This document shows positions 17,142 through 27,606 of a DNA stretch of 64,000 nt, in pieces. This DNA is from Chloroflexi bacterium GWB2_54_36 (lineage in GTDB: Bacteria; Chloroflexota; Anaerolineae; Anaerolineales; Anaerolineaceae). The position numbers and the translations under genes are program-made. Under the pieces are notes generated by a model. That model was not told the DNA's origin. It did not search any database and saw nothing but the letters and a program-made list of their open reading frames with translations. Every line of letters starts with the position of its first letter. Positions within the stretch are counted from its first letter, which is position 1. The DNA lies in assembly GCA_001796355.1 (NCBI GenBank), contig MGMG01000088.1, forward strand, positions 1 to 64,000, in the 5' to 3' direction.

Positions 17142-20100
17142 GAGTTTGCCTCCTGACAGTTGTGTACCAGGTTCAATGCAACAATCGCGCCAAGCTGCCG
17201 GCGAATATTGACATCCGTTGGAGCGAGGTCGGCAGCGCGCCTGAGCATGGTCTCCGCTGCCAGATAATCTTTACCGTCGCGCAGGATCAAGCCAGCCTGA
17301 TAAAACGAGCGGTAATCCTCGGGAGCGGTGCGCATGGCTTGTTGATAAGCTGCCAACGCCTGTGAGAAGTCACGCTGGTTGGTAAAGACCCTGCCCAGGT
17401 CGAGGTAGGCATCGGATTGGTTAGGCGCCAGCCGGGCTGATTCAGTCAGATGATGCACAGATTTATCCAACTGGCCCGAGTCGGCAAACAGCCGGCCAAG
17501 TAATAAATGAATTTCAGCGCTTTGCGGATCAAGACGTAAGGCTAACAACGCAGCTTTTTCAGCTTCAGCAGCCCTGCCGCTTTCAGCCAGCGCTGCGGCA
17601 TAGGTGCTGATCACCTGATCATTATCCGGGTAGCGTTCGGCCAGCGGCTGCAGCACTTGGACTGCCGCCTCAGCGCCCTGCAACCGGTAGATAAACCGGG
17701 CGCGTTCGCTTTCCAGCGCCAGCATTCCAGGCATTTCTTCAACCGCTTTGTCGAGCGTTGCAAGCGCTTCCTTGTCCTTGCCGCGGGCTGCTAGGACCTT
17801 ACTGACCAGCAAGCGAGGCTCCGAGACCATAGGCGCCATTTTCTCAGCTTCGCGCGCAAAATCCATGGCCTTACGATCATCTCCGGCAGCCAGCAGGATC
17901 TCGCCGCTGAGAACCAATCCTTTATAGGATTCTTCCCCGCTGTGCTGAGCTGCCTGGGCAGCCGCTTTGAGCGCATCGGCGTACTGCTTATTGGCAAATA
18001 AAGCACGGCCATAATTCAACCAGGCCAAGGCGTGTGTCGGGGCGATTTGGACGGCTTTGGCAAGCACTCCTACCGCTTTTGGAGCATCTTTCAGGGTCTG
18101 GTAAACCGCGCCCAGTTCGAGCGCAATATCCAGGTTGGCTGGCATCAATTCCAGAGTCTTTTCCAGGTGTTTCCTGGCGGCTTCCGGTTCATGGATTTGC
18201 TGCGCCAGGGTGGCTGCCCAATGCTGCCAGCCAGCTTCATTTGGCCAGTAGATCAGGGCGGTTTCGACTGCTTCCAGGGCTCGGCCGATATCACCTGATT
18301 TTTCAGAAGACTTCGCCAGGGCGATATGGCATACCGGATTTTTCGGTTCGAGGGCGACAGCCCGCAAAGCAGCTTGCTGGTTGTAATCCAGCCGATTCTC
18401 AAGATCGACAGTTGCCAATTGGACGCAAACCTGCGCATGATCGTTGAATTGATCGCCAACTTGGCAAGCCCCCTCACCATTTCCAGTGCGATTGAGCGCC
18501 AATACCAGCGCCGCGGCGTCATCGCCTGTCATGGAAAGGGCGGCAAATCCGCGAACACTGGCTGGTGATGGTTGGAATACCGCCTCCCCGCGCACTTTCC
18601 ACCGCTCGATTTCCGTGGCGTTATTCATTTTGCTCAGTTCGGTTATCAATTGTGAGAAGCGTGTGTAGGTTTTCTGGCTGATGACTGTTTCATCAGGCAG
18701 GTGGGCTTCGCATCCCAGTGCAGAACCGGTCAGTTTCCACTCAGCCGCCCGGACCATCGCGCGTGATTGACGCAGCAGCGCCAGGGGTTGGGCCGGCTGC
18801 CGGCGAAGGACGGCATCCAGCAATTGGCTGACATCCGCCCAGCGATAGAGTTCAGCGGCAGCTTCAGCCAAACCCAGCAGGGTACTTTCAGGTGTCTGTG
18901 GTTGGAGTTGATCACGGTCAGAGCGGATCGATTTACTTTTCAACCCCGGGCTGACGCGCCGCCACAGGTCCGCGTACAGCTCCTCCGCCTCGGCGAAATC
19001 GCCAGTGCGGGCCATTACCCGCACTCGGGCAGCCAATAATCGGGTTTCATCAGGGTTAAATTTCAGACCCTTATTGATTTTGCGGTATGCCAAATGTACA
19101 TCACCCTGCTCGAGGGCGTGTTCAGCTTGCAGGCTGAACAACCCGCTCAACCAGGGATTAGTTTCGGTAAACTCATTTGTATTGGCTTCGATGGTTGCCA
19201 ATGCGAGGGCGCGATCGTTCTGTAAAAGTTTGGCAGCCAGTTCAGCCCCTACAAAGCGGTATTCAGCATTCCCGGGATCAAGTTCGATGGTCTTCTCAGC
19301 ATGCACAAAGGCCTCGCCGAGGTTGTCAACCTTTTGCAGCAGGTGAGTGAAGCGCTGGTGAATATCGACCGGGGTTGCAGCGATGGCAAATGTAGACAGG
19401 CCAGTACTTGTTTTCGCAGCTGTCGGGCTGCCGGCCATATTGGCCGCCTCGCTGAGTTGCAGTGCTTGTTGGAGTGAGGTGATCGCTGCCTGGCTCCGAT
19501 TTAACTGATCCAGTAAATCGGATTGGAAGGTGTGATAGGCAGCCTCATTGGGGTTGGCACGGATGGCGCGTTGCGTCAAATCCAACGCCTGGTCATACTT
19601 ATGGATGTCCTTATTCAGGACTGCCAGTTCGAATAGAAGGGTCGCATCCGGCTCGCCATTTACTGTGGCAGCCTTCTCCAGAGTCGAAAGTGCGCTGGCG
19701 TTATCGTTCATTTGCAGGAAGGTGTTTGCCGCTTTGCGCAACTGAGCTACCGTCACGGATGGCTCTTCAACCACTTTGGAGAGTTCCTCCCGACTGCCCT
19801 CCAGGTTGCCGTTGGCTAACAACACTTCGGCAAGCGACAGGCGCAAATCAACCGTTTCTGGTTGTACCTCGACTGCGGCCTTTAGCGCCTGGATGGCTTT
19901 ATCGAGCTGCTGGATACGCAGCATCAAGTTGGCGTACCAGGTCAAATTGTTGATATCATCGGGCGCCAACGCCAGTGTCTGTTCCGCGGCAGCCGCGGCG
20001 GCTTCAGCCAGGTTGCCTTCCGCGAATGCGTCAGCCAGCAGCCGGTTCAACCCGAGCGATTCGGGTTTGGCGGTTACCGCATTTTGCAGCGAAGCCAATG

Positions 20101-22579
20101 CCGTCTCGACCTGGCCCAGGTTTAATGCGGATCGACCCAGACCTGCTTGCATGCGCCAGTACCATTCTTCCTGAACAGCCTCGCGGAGTTCGATCAACTG
20201 GCTATACGCACCGAATGCGGGTTCGTTCTCACCGCGCAGCAGCGAAACCTCTGCTGCCAAAAGGCGTGCTTCGAAATATTGCGGCTGCAAAGCAACCGCT
20301 TGTTGCAAGGCATTAAAGGCTTGCGCCATTTTATTGAGGTCAACAACCAGTTGCTCATCAGCCAGGTAAGCTTCGGGGTCGCCCATCAGCGACTCAGCGT
20401 ACAGAACATACCATTCAGCTTTGGGATTCTCCGATTGCAGCGCAATTTCAAGAATCGACAACCCTTCCTCGATTATGCCTTCTTTGAGCAGTAATTTCGC
20501 ATGCAGGTAAGCCAATTCAGCGTGCACGCGCCATCTGCCGCGCGCCTTCACGACCACATCCAGGGCTTCCTGCTTGTAACCTAGCGTAATCAGGGCTTCC
20601 GCCAGCGCCAGTGCAATTTGAACCGATTCCGGCGCCAGCCGGGCGGACTGTCGCAGGAACGGGAGCGCGTCGGACATTTGGTTGATGTCGAGATAGGCCT
20701 GCCCAAGGGCGTAATGCAGGTCAGCGGAATCAGGCGCGGTCAGCACCGCCTCTCGCAATGTTTCCAGCATTTGTTGGGTGTCGCCTTTACGGCGGTAGGC
20801 CTCTGCCAGCTCGAACCAGGGCATATATTCTTCCGGGATTAGCATGGTCGCTTTCGACAAGTGAGCAATCGCGGTTTCCAGGTCGCCCTGCGCCAGGGCT
20901 GCTTTTCCCATCAGGGTAAAGGCCATGCCGTGGTCGGGGTTATCCGCCAGAATGCTCTCACAAGTTGAATTGGCTTCAGCAAATTCCTGAGCGCCAATCG
21001 CAGTCGCAGCCAACGTCAGCTTGTCGTCCACTGCTGGGGTTTGAGTCATCTGCACGACTTTGCGCCGCTCTTCCAGGGCGGCTTCCCAATCTTCCCGATC
21101 TTCCCAAACCTCTGCCAGTTTTCGCAGGTGTTCCGGCTGATCCGGTTGTAAAAGAATGGCTCGCAACCGGTAATTGACCGATTTTTCATCGTTGCCTAAT
21201 CCATGGCTTGCTTCTGAGAGCCAGCCAAGTAGCCTGACATCTTCTGGGCGTACCGCAAGGAAACGCTCCGCGGCTTCGATGGCCTCGGCGTGCAAACCTT
21301 GACTGGTCAAGGTTGCCAGCAAAGCGCTGGGATCCCAATCCAATACATATTGGCCTTTCAAAACAAACGGATTCTGGTCGACCTCATCCAGCCATGTGTT
21401 GACAGCCTTCCGGGCATCATTTTGCCCCTCGCGGTCATCCCCGGCAGCAGATTTTGATGCACCTTTGCCAATGCGGGCAGCGATGGTTCCTTGATTATTG
21501 GGTAAGCCAGCCAGGCGGGTGCTGATAATGCCATCGCCTCCTACAAACAGGGCTTCATTCATCAATTGAGTAGATACCGGCATCTGCGCCATCAAGTCAG
21601 CGCATTCCTGATATACCGCGTCGTTCATTTTCCCTTCGCGGTCGATGACCGTTGCCATTTGCAGGGTAGATCCGACCAGCCAGTGCTGCAACAGCCTGCG
21701 GGTCTTATCCAGGTAAATCCCTGCCTGCAACGGCCGGCCGGCGATCTGGTACAAGGTGGCTGCCAGTTGATTGTCCAGCACCTTGCGCGAGGCTGTAACC
21801 CATTCGGCATGATCTGGTTGAAAAGGTTCTTCCAGAGCTGCGAAAAAGTCTCGACCAGTAACCAGCAATTGATCGGCAATTCCGGAAGCCAGCGCAAAGC
21901 GGCCTTTCCCGGTTAAATAGCGTAACCATTCCACCTGGTATTCGACGACCAGTTGGCTCATCAGATCATGGATCATCTGGACCTGAGTCTGGAGATCCAG
22001 TGGGTTGCTCAAAATAATGTGCGAGATCCAATCAATGGCCGGGTGCATGGAATCTTGCGGCAACAACGATTCCAGGAAGTCCCATTTGTCCGAGATCATA
22101 CCGTACAGGCAGGCCAGCGGGGTTTGCCATAATTCGACCAGGCTGCTGGTAGATTTATTTTGAACCGAAAGCAACTCGTTTAAAAAACCACGCCAGGACT
22201 GCGTTTTTCGGCGGCGTTCGCGCAGCGCCAATGCCAGCAAACCGGCTTGAGCCAGATTGGCAGGCGGCTGACTGTTGTGCAGTGTATTTTCCAATACCTC
22301 TAACGCTTGTTTGCGCAGCGAAACTTCGATCCCGGGAATATGCTCCGCGGTCAAATCCGCAAAACTGACCCGGTTGCCTAGCGGCCGTAAAGCAAGGCTG
22401 GCTGGACTCCAGGAAGTCGGGATGACGCTTTCATCCGACAAGACGGAATGCAAAAATTCCGGCTGTTGGAGTGAATTCCACACCAACGCATCTTCTGATA
22501 AAGCAGCCAGCACATACGGTGCGTCTGCTGGAGACAAGACCCGCCTGAGTTCAACCAAAATTTCCGCAGGTTGCATCAT
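17132..22579 (-). CDS. Giant tetratricopeptide repeat protein (1815 aa)
   Basis: Many TPR signatures (e.g. ALYNxG-type ...AYLDLGRVFTNQRDFSQALAAYQQAMRTAPEDYRSFYQAG); 10-bp overlap with downstream protease gene. Confidence 0.85.
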   Translation of the reverse strand: MMQPAEILVELRRVLSPADAPYVLAALSEDALVWNSLQQPEFLHSVLSDESVIPTSWSPASLALRPLGNRVSFADLTAEHIPGIEVSLRKQALEVLENTLHNSQPPANLAQAGLLALALRERRRKTQSWRGFLNELLSVQNKSTSSLVELWQTPLACLYGMISDKWDFLESLLPQDSMHPAIDWISHIILSNPLDLQTQVQMIHDLMSQLVVEYQVEWLRYLTGKGRFALASGIADQLLVTGRDFFAALEEPFQPDHAEWVTASRKVLDNQLAATLYQIAGRPLQAGIYLDKTRRLLQHWLVGSTLQMATVIDREGKMNDAVYQECADLMAQMPVSTQLMNEALFVGGDGIISTRLAGLPNNQGTIAARIGKGASKSAAGDDREGQNDARKAVNTWLDEVDQNPFVLKGQYVLDWDPSALLATLTSQGLHAEAIEAAERFLAVRPEDVRLLGWLSEASHGLGNDEKSVNYRLRAILLQPDQPEHLRKLAEVWEDREDWEAALEERRKVVQMTQTPAVDDKLTLAATAIGAQEFAEANSTCESILADNPDHGMAFTLMGKAALAQGDLETAIAHLSKATMLIPEEYMPWFELAEAYRRKGDTQQMLETLREAVLTAPDSADLHYALGQAYLDINQMSDALPFLRQSARLAPESVQIALALAEALITLGYKQEALDVVVKARGRWRVHAELAYLHAKLLLKEGIIEEGLSILEIALQSENPKAEWYVLYAESLMGDPEAYLADEQLVVDLNKMAQAFNALQQAVALQPQYFEARLLAAEVSLLRGENEPAFGAYSQLIELREAVQEEWYWRMQAGLGRSALNLGQVETALASLQNAVTAKPESLGLNRLLADAFAEGNLAEAAAAAAEQTLALAPDDINNLTWYANLMLRIQQLDKAIQALKAAVEVQPETVDLRLSLAEVLLANGNLEGSREELSKVVEEPSVTVAQLRKAANTFLQMNDNASALSTLEKAATVNGEPDATLLFELAVLNKDIHKYDQALDLTQRAIRANPNEAAYHTFQSDLLDQLNRSQAAITSLQQALQLSEAANMAGSPTAAKTSTGLSTFAIAATPVDIHQRFTHLLQKVDNLGEAFVHAEKTIELDPGNAEYRFVGAELAAKLLQNDRALALATIEANTNEFTETNPWLSGLFSLQAEHALEQGDVHLAYRKINKGLKFNPDETRLLAARVRVMARTGDFAEAEELYADLWRRVSPGLKSKSIRSDRDQLQPQTPESTLLGLAEAAAELYRWADVSQLLDAVLRRQPAQPLALLRQSRAMVRAAEWKLTGSALGCEAHLPDETVISQKTYTRFSQLITELSKMNNATEIERWKVRGEAVFQPSPASVRGFAALSMTGDDAAALVLALNRTGNGEGACQVGDQFNDHAQVCVQLATVDLENRLDYNQQAALRAVALEPKNPVCHIALAKSSEKSGDIGRALEAVETALIYWPNEAGWQHWAATLAQQIHEPEAARKHLEKTLELMPANLDIALELGAVYQTLKDAPKAVGVLAKAVQIAPTHALAWLNYGRALFANKQYADALKAAAQAAQHSGEESYKGLVLSGEILLAAGDDRKAMDFAREAEKMAPMVSEPRLLVSKVLAARGKDKEALATLDKAVEEMPGMLALESERARFIYRLQGAEAAVQVLQPLAERYPDNDQVISTYAAALAESGRAAEAEKAALLALRLDPQSAEIHLLLGRLFADSGQLDKSVHHLTESARLAPNQSDAYLDLGRVFTNQRDFSQALAAYQQAMRTAPEDYRSFYQAGLILRDGKDYLAAETMLRRAADLAPTDVNIRRQLGAIVALNLVHNCQEANSCL

Positions 22580-22625
22580 CGCTCCTGTTCTCTAAAGGGA
22601 GGAAACAAACGCCAAAAAAAGCTGG

Positions 22626-22955
22626 CTATCGGAGCTGCAGGGCTAAACCGTACGAAGCAGCCAGCAGCAGCAATCCAATGATGATCAGAAAGACGCCTAT
22701 GCCGGCGGCTGATTTAATCAAGCCGTTCAACGATTCAACCAGCGTTGACGCATTGCCAACCAGTCCGGCAACCTCTTCCGCGATCCCTTTTTGTGCCAGG
22801 GTTGCTGTTTGCTCAGCGATTTTGCGCACATCGCCGCCCAACACCCGCGAGATCAGGACGATTACCCCGATAATGATCAAAAGGACGCCGATGATCAGCG
22901 CAACCCCGGCCAAAATCAAAAAAAACTCGGTTGAAGTCAAACTTAAAATGTTCAT
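22626..22955 (-). CDS. Small membrane protein, two hydrophobic segments flanking an amphipathic region
   Basis: MNILSLTSTEFFLILAGVALIIGVLLIIIGVIVLI...; start re-assigned to 22955 with GGAGG upstream because the track start (23006) lies inside a sigma-54 promoter. Confidence 0.7.
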   Translation of the reverse strand: MNILSLTSTEFFLILAGVALIIGVLLIIIGVIVLISRVLGGDVRKIAEQTATLAQKGIAEEVAGLVGNASTLVESLNGLIKSAAGIGVFLIIIGLLLLAASYGLALQLR

Positions 22956-22989
22956 TCCCATCCTCCTATACTCTGTCAGATGGGAATGA

Positions 22990-23006
22990 TGCAAGTAACG
23001 TGCCAA
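22990..23006 (-). promoter_or_regulatory. Sigma-54 (-24/-12) promoter upstream of membrane protein-TPR-protease genes
   Basis: Reverse strand TTGGCACG-TTAC-TTGCA, matching the YTGGCACG-N4-TTGCW consensus, about 35 bp 5' of the gene start. Confidence 0.88.
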
Positions 23007-23011
23007 ATTAA

Positions 23012-24193
23012 TTATGCTGGCTGATTTTTGTGGGCGATATCAGATGGTAAATCGGGCAGGTCGATGGTTTGACCGTCGCTGAACAGGATAGCATGTTCAA
23101 TCGCGTGGCTTAACTCACGGATATTTCCCGGCCAGTTGTAGCTCATCAGGGCTTCCATGGCGCGCGGGCTGATATTCTCTACATTCTGCCCCATTTTGAC
23201 ATTGCGCCGGCGCAGGAAGAAACCGACCAGTTCCGGAATATCATCCTTCCGTTCGCGCAACGGAGGCAGATGCATATCCACCACCTTCAAACGATAATAG
23301 AGATCGGAACGGAACTCCTCGGCAGCGATCATGTCTTTCAGGTTGCGGTTACTGGCTGCCAGCAGTTGGACGTCGACTTTGATCAGGGTGGTGCCGCCAA
23401 CCCGGCGGAAGGCGCTTTCCTCTATCGCGCGCAGCAGTTTTGCCTGCATGTCCAGCGGCATGGACGAAATTTCATCCAAAAAGAGCACGCCGCCATCCGC
23501 CACTTCCATTAAACCGTGTTTGCGCTTCTCGGCGCTGGTAAACGCCCCGGCTTCATAGCCAAATAATTCCGATTCAAGCACCGTGCTTTGAATGGCAGCG
23601 CAATTGATGGCGATGTAGGGTTTGTTTGCGCGGGGTCCGCTGGCATGGATGTACTGCGCAAGCACATCTTTTCCGACTCCGGTCTCGCCTGTGATCAGCA
23701 CCGAAACCTGCATCTGACCGGCGCGCTGGGCAAATTCCAGCATCCGCTTGAACTCCGGGTTCTGCCCCTGGACAAAGTCGAGGTTGTTTTTCTGCACCTC
23801 GCGAAAATGGGCCAGTTCGCGCCGCATCCGGACGGTTTCGAAGGCGCGCTGGATGGAGGTTTCAAGTTGGTCCAACTTGAACGGCTTGGAAAGGAAGTCA
23901 TGCGCCCCATTTTTCATGGCATCGACCGCCATCTCGATATCACCGTGGGCAGTGATTATGATAATCGGCGGGCGCGTTGGCATATTGGCTGTTTCATAAA
24001 GCAGGCTGGGGCCGTAACCATCTGGCAAAGAAACATCGAGTACGACCACGTCGCCGTCACCCCGTTGCAGAAACTTGCGCGCCTCCGCCAGGGTGGCAGC
24101 GCCCAGCACTTCGTAATTGAGCGGAGTCAAATATTCGGATATATTCGCGCGGGCATTGTCTTCGTCATCGACGATCAAAACGGTGATAGACAT
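23012..24193 (-). CDS. NtrC-family sigma-54-dependent response regulator (receiver + AAA+)
   Basis: Receiver D (VVVLDVSLPDG), GETGVGKDVLAQYIH, ELFGYEAGAFTSAEKRKHG (GAFTxA variant of GAFTGA). Confidence 0.9.
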   Translation of the reverse strand: MSITVLIVDDEDNARANISEYLTPLNYEVLGAATLAEARKFLQRGDGDVVVLDVSLPDGYGPSLLYETANMPTRPPIIIITAHGDIEMAVDAMKNGAHDFLSKPFKLDQLETSIQRAFETVRMRRELAHFREVQKNNLDFVQGQNPEFKRMLEFAQRAGQMQVSVLITGETGVGKDVLAQYIHASGPRANKPYIAINCAAIQSTVLESELFGYEAGAFTSAEKRKHGLMEVADGGVLFLDEISSMPLDMQAKLLRAIEESAFRRVGGTTLIKVDVQLLAASNRNLKDMIAAEEFRSDLYYRLKVVDMHLPPLRERKDDIPELVGFFLRRRNVKMGQNVENISPRAMEALMSYNWPGNIRELSHAIEHAILFSDGQTIDLPDLPSDIAHKNQPA

Positions 24194-26145
24194 CAGGCTT
24201 GGTCCTCAATGGTAGGTAAGGTTACGGTGAAAACAGTGCCGCCGGGGAAGGTGTTGACCGTTATGACCCCACGGTGAGCGGTAATAATTCGTTTGGTAAT
24301 CGCCAATCCCAGACCTGTACCGGTCGATTTGGTGGTGACAAACGGCTCAAATATTCTCCCCCGAATTTCATCGGGAATGCCGGGCCCATTGTCAGAAACT
24401 GCAATTTCCACTTGCTTTCGATTGGCGCCATCCGTGGTCACATCCAGTTTCACGGATAGTATACCGCCATTTTGGCTCATCGCGTCGGTTGCGTTGCTGA
24501 CCAGGTTGGTAAATACCTGCTCCAGAGCGCGCCAATCGCCCATCACCTTCGGCAGCCCTTCGGGTACCTGGTATACCGGATTCACATTCACCCGCGACAT
24601 GCGCGGACGCCAGCGCTCGATTACCCGCATAATCAGGCTGCCCATTTCAACTGGTTCCTGAAAGGGCTCGTAGGGTTTGGCATAGCTTTTAAGCACTTCC
24701 ATCTGGTGATGCAAGCGCTGGCAATCATTCTCCATGCGGTTGATCAGGTCAATGGAAGGGTGATCCGGCCCAAGTTTTCGCGCCAGTACCTGGGCTCCGG
24801 TGGAGATACTATTGATCGGATTGAGCACCTCGTGCGCAAAAACGCCCATGAATTCACCCAGGAGCGCCCGCTGCTCCAACTGACGAGTTTGAGTGCGGAT
24901 TTGTTCGTGTTCGCTGATGTCGCGGAAAATCACCACCACACCGGCAACGTGGCCATCGGATTCGTAAGAGAGAACTTTTACATCTGCCGGGAAGGTCTGC
25001 CCATCGCGGTGATGTATGGTAATGCTCTCCAGATTTGGGGTGGAAATTCCTTCTGCCGCGCTGGCCAGGACTGCCGCGATCCGGTCCGGGCTGATGAGGA
25101 TATTTTCTACAGGCTGTCCGGTGACCTCATGGTCGGTGTACCCCAGGATCAATTCCGCGGCTGGGTTAATCGCGGCAATGGTTAGATTGGGGTTCAGTAC
25201 CAGAATGCCATCCTGGACATATTCATACATGACCTCGCGCGCAGTCGTCTTGCGGGCGCTCTCGTGGATTTCTTTGGATAAATTTTCGCTGCGGATGGAA
25301 TTCTCGTAAGCCATATTGATATACGACCCAAGCAATTCCATCACCGCGACCAACAGCGGAGGGGGTTGAGAATCGATTCCGCCAACCGCCAGCAAACCGA
25401 TGGAAGCTTTTGGATCGCCCAGGGCTACGGATGCCACATAAAACAATCCACTAATCCGTGCAGAGCGGTGCAGTTCGGTGACCACTCGTTTACCAGGCAC
25501 CCAGACGTTGGAGCCTGCCAGACGCACCAGGTCACTGGCTGGCAGCGTCTCAGGGAAAAAGGAAATCCGCTCCTCGCTTTTTACTTTTCGCATCTCGGGG
25601 GCGTCATTTTGTGCCTGGTAAATGCAGACCAGATTGATATCGAACAACTCGCCCGGAATGGTGATCATCTGGCTCAAAGCTTGGTCCAGGTCCTGGTCAC
25701 GGACAATCTCAGGCAGGGTTTTCAATATATGAATGATCTTTTCCTGCCACTCCCGGGTGTTGGTCTGATGTTCCACCAAAGGGGTTATGCGGAGCACATA
25801 CCATTGACTGGCCATCTCCACCTGGGTGAAACGCACGACGACCGGCAGCGTTGGCCGGTTGCGTAATTTAAGCGCCAGTTGGATGGCTTCCCCGGTATCC
25901 AGCGCCGTAGGATCAAAATCGTCAAAAAGTACCACGTCTGGAGTGTTGGTTACTTCGGCAGCCGAGTAAGCGGTCAACACCAGGAAGGGACTGTTTGCGT
26001 GTAAAAATCGCCCCTGAGCCGCGTCGTACAGCAGCGCAGGTTCCGCCACCAAATCCAATAGTATCCGAGCCAGGCGCCCCGGGTCAATTTTTTGTGCTGG
26101 TTTGCCCCATAAGGCCTGGAACGGAGAAGGAGTTTTTTCTTTCAT
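24193..26145 (-). CDS. Cytosolic sensor histidine kinase (PAS/GAF)
   Basis: FAHEVLNPINSI H-box; NGPGIPDEIRGRIFEPFVTTKSTGTGLGLAI; ATGA overlap with response regulator. Confidence 0.9.
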   Translation of the reverse strand: MKEKTPSPFQALWGKPAQKIDPGRLARILLDLVAEPALLYDAAQGRFLHANSPFLVLTAYSAAEVTNTPDVVLFDDFDPTALDTGEAIQLALKLRNRPTLPVVVRFTQVEMASQWYVLRITPLVEHQTNTREWQEKIIHILKTLPEIVRDQDLDQALSQMITIPGELFDINLVCIYQAQNDAPEMRKVKSEERISFFPETLPASDLVRLAGSNVWVPGKRVVTELHRSARISGLFYVASVALGDPKASIGLLAVGGIDSQPPPLLVAVMELLGSYINMAYENSIRSENLSKEIHESARKTTAREVMYEYVQDGILVLNPNLTIAAINPAAELILGYTDHEVTGQPVENILISPDRIAAVLASAAEGISTPNLESITIHHRDGQTFPADVKVLSYESDGHVAGVVVIFRDISEHEQIRTQTRQLEQRALLGEFMGVFAHEVLNPINSISTGAQVLARKLGPDHPSIDLINRMENDCQRLHHQMEVLKSYAKPYEPFQEPVEMGSLIMRVIERWRPRMSRVNVNPVYQVPEGLPKVMGDWRALEQVFTNLVSNATDAMSQNGGILSVKLDVTTDGANRKQVEIAVSDNGPGIPDEIRGRIFEPFVTTKSTGTGLGLAITKRIITAHRGVITVNTFPGGTVFTVTLPTIEDQA

Positions 26146-26154
26146 GGAATAGGT

Positions 26155-27558
26155 TTAGCCGGGAAGTGAAACTCGGCGGAGGTGCGCCGGTAAAATTCCT
26201 TCCATGGCCCGGTATTTGGCAACTGTGCGGCGAGCAACATCATATCCTTGCTTGGATAACATTACCACCAATTGAGAATCGCTTAAGGGGTTGCGTTCGA
26301 CCTCAATCAGTTCGCGCAGCGCAGTCCGCACATTCAAACTCCGGTCAAAGAAGGATGCCAAAGGAATGATGCGCTTATTGGGTAATTGTACTGTTTTATT
26401 CGAAACTGCGCGTGAAATTGTGCTCTCGTGTACATCCAATTCTACGGATATCTGCGCCCGGGTGAGCGGTTTGATATATCGATCGCCATGCATCACATAG
26501 TCGCGCTGAAAAACGACCACGTTGTGCATCAAGCGCTGCATAGTGTGATTGCGTTGCTGGAGGCATTTGACGAATAACGCCGCCCGATCCAGTTCGGATT
26601 TCATGCCTTCTTTGGCTTCTTCACTCGCCTGGCGGGTTGCCTGGCGGAAAAGCTGGTTGATGCGCAGCGTTCCGCGAATCGGCATAATAATCTCGACCAC
26701 CAGTGGGTTATCGGGGATGTCATTCAAGTAACTGATGATGATGTCCGGATAATAGTAGGTTTGTCCGCCACCGGAAGAAGGCTGCCGGACGTCACCCCAG
26801 TGCGCCCGCCCTGGGAACGGGTTCAGGTTTTCAGTGATGAACTTGACCGCTTCTTGAATTTGCGCTAAGGTGGTTTTCAACATCCGCGCCAGTTCGGGAT
26901 ACTGATGGCGGCTGAGCAGGTCCATGCCTTCCCGGACAATGGCGCCCGACAAGGCCGGTACATAGCGTGTTTCACTAAGCACATCAAGCTGCACCAGAAG
27001 TGCTTCCTGCGGCGTGTAAGAACCAACGCCCAACGGGTCAGCCCGCTGGATGACTTTTTTAATTTGTTCGACCTGAGACGGGAGGACGTGGAAATAGCGC
27101 GCCACATCGTTCAGCGGGACTGTCAAGAAGCCGTCTTCGTCCAGGTGCGTTAACAGGTAAGCCGCAATTTTTCGGTCATCCGCTTCCAGATCCGACACGA
27201 TTTGCCGCAGGACATAGGTCGGCAGATCTTCGACGGCTGGGGAAAGCGGTTCGTCGGGAATATTTTCTGCACTGCCGGAGCTGGAGGGATAAAAATCCTC
27301 GCGTGGAGAGACAAACACAACCGGTTCGTCCCCTGCCTGTGTACTTGGCCGGCTGCATACCGGGCACATTCCCCCGTTTGGCATGACCCGGTGGCATGTC
27401 GGACAGCGATGCTCTTCCACCAACTCCAATGCCGGATTGGTAAGTTCTTTCTGAATTTGTTCATAAAGCTCGTCCACCGTCTGGTTGAGCAGGGTCATCG
27501 TCTGCGCCAGGTGAGCAGTGGTTACCGGTCGGATTTGGGGGTGCTGGAGTTGAAACAT
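26155..27558 (-). CDS. rpoN: RNA polymerase sigma-54 factor with zinc-ribbon insertion
   Basis: Region I-like N-terminus, ARRTVAKYR RpoN box, core-binding region (DPLGVGSYTPQEALLVQL); CPTCHRVMPNGGMCPVC after region I. Confidence 0.9.
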   Translation of the reverse strand: MFQLQHPQIRPVTTAHLAQTMTLLNQTVDELYEQIQKELTNPALELVEEHRCPTCHRVMPNGGMCPVCSRPSTQAGDEPVVFVSPREDFYPSSSGSAENIPDEPLSPAVEDLPTYVLRQIVSDLEADDRKIAAYLLTHLDEDGFLTVPLNDVARYFHVLPSQVEQIKKVIQRADPLGVGSYTPQEALLVQLDVLSETRYVPALSGAIVREGMDLLSRHQYPELARMLKTTLAQIQEAVKFITENLNPFPGRAHWGDVRQPSSGGGQTYYYPDIIISYLNDIPDNPLVVEIIMPIRGTLRINQLFRQATRQASEEAKEGMKSELDRAALFVKCLQQRNHTMQRLMHNVVVFQRDYVMHGDRYIKPLTRAQISVELDVHESTISRAVSNKTVQLPNKRIIPLASFFDRSLNVRTALRELIEVERNPLSDSQLVVMLSKQGYDVARRTVAKYRAMEGILPAHLRRVSLPG

Positions 27559-27606
27559 GGCATTTCCCTATTTTCAGGTTGCAGTATACAAGATTACCGA
27601 ATAAGA

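Noticed and set aside
17132-22579. TPR protein considered as a CRISPR type III-E (Craspase) component
   Set aside because: No gRAMP, cas gene or CRISPR array in the window; only the TPR-plus-protease logic is similar
22956-23006. Upstream start of the small membrane protein (MARYLHHSHLTEYRRMG...)
   Set aside because: The interval contains the sigma-54 promoter and a GGAGG RBS ahead of ATG 22955
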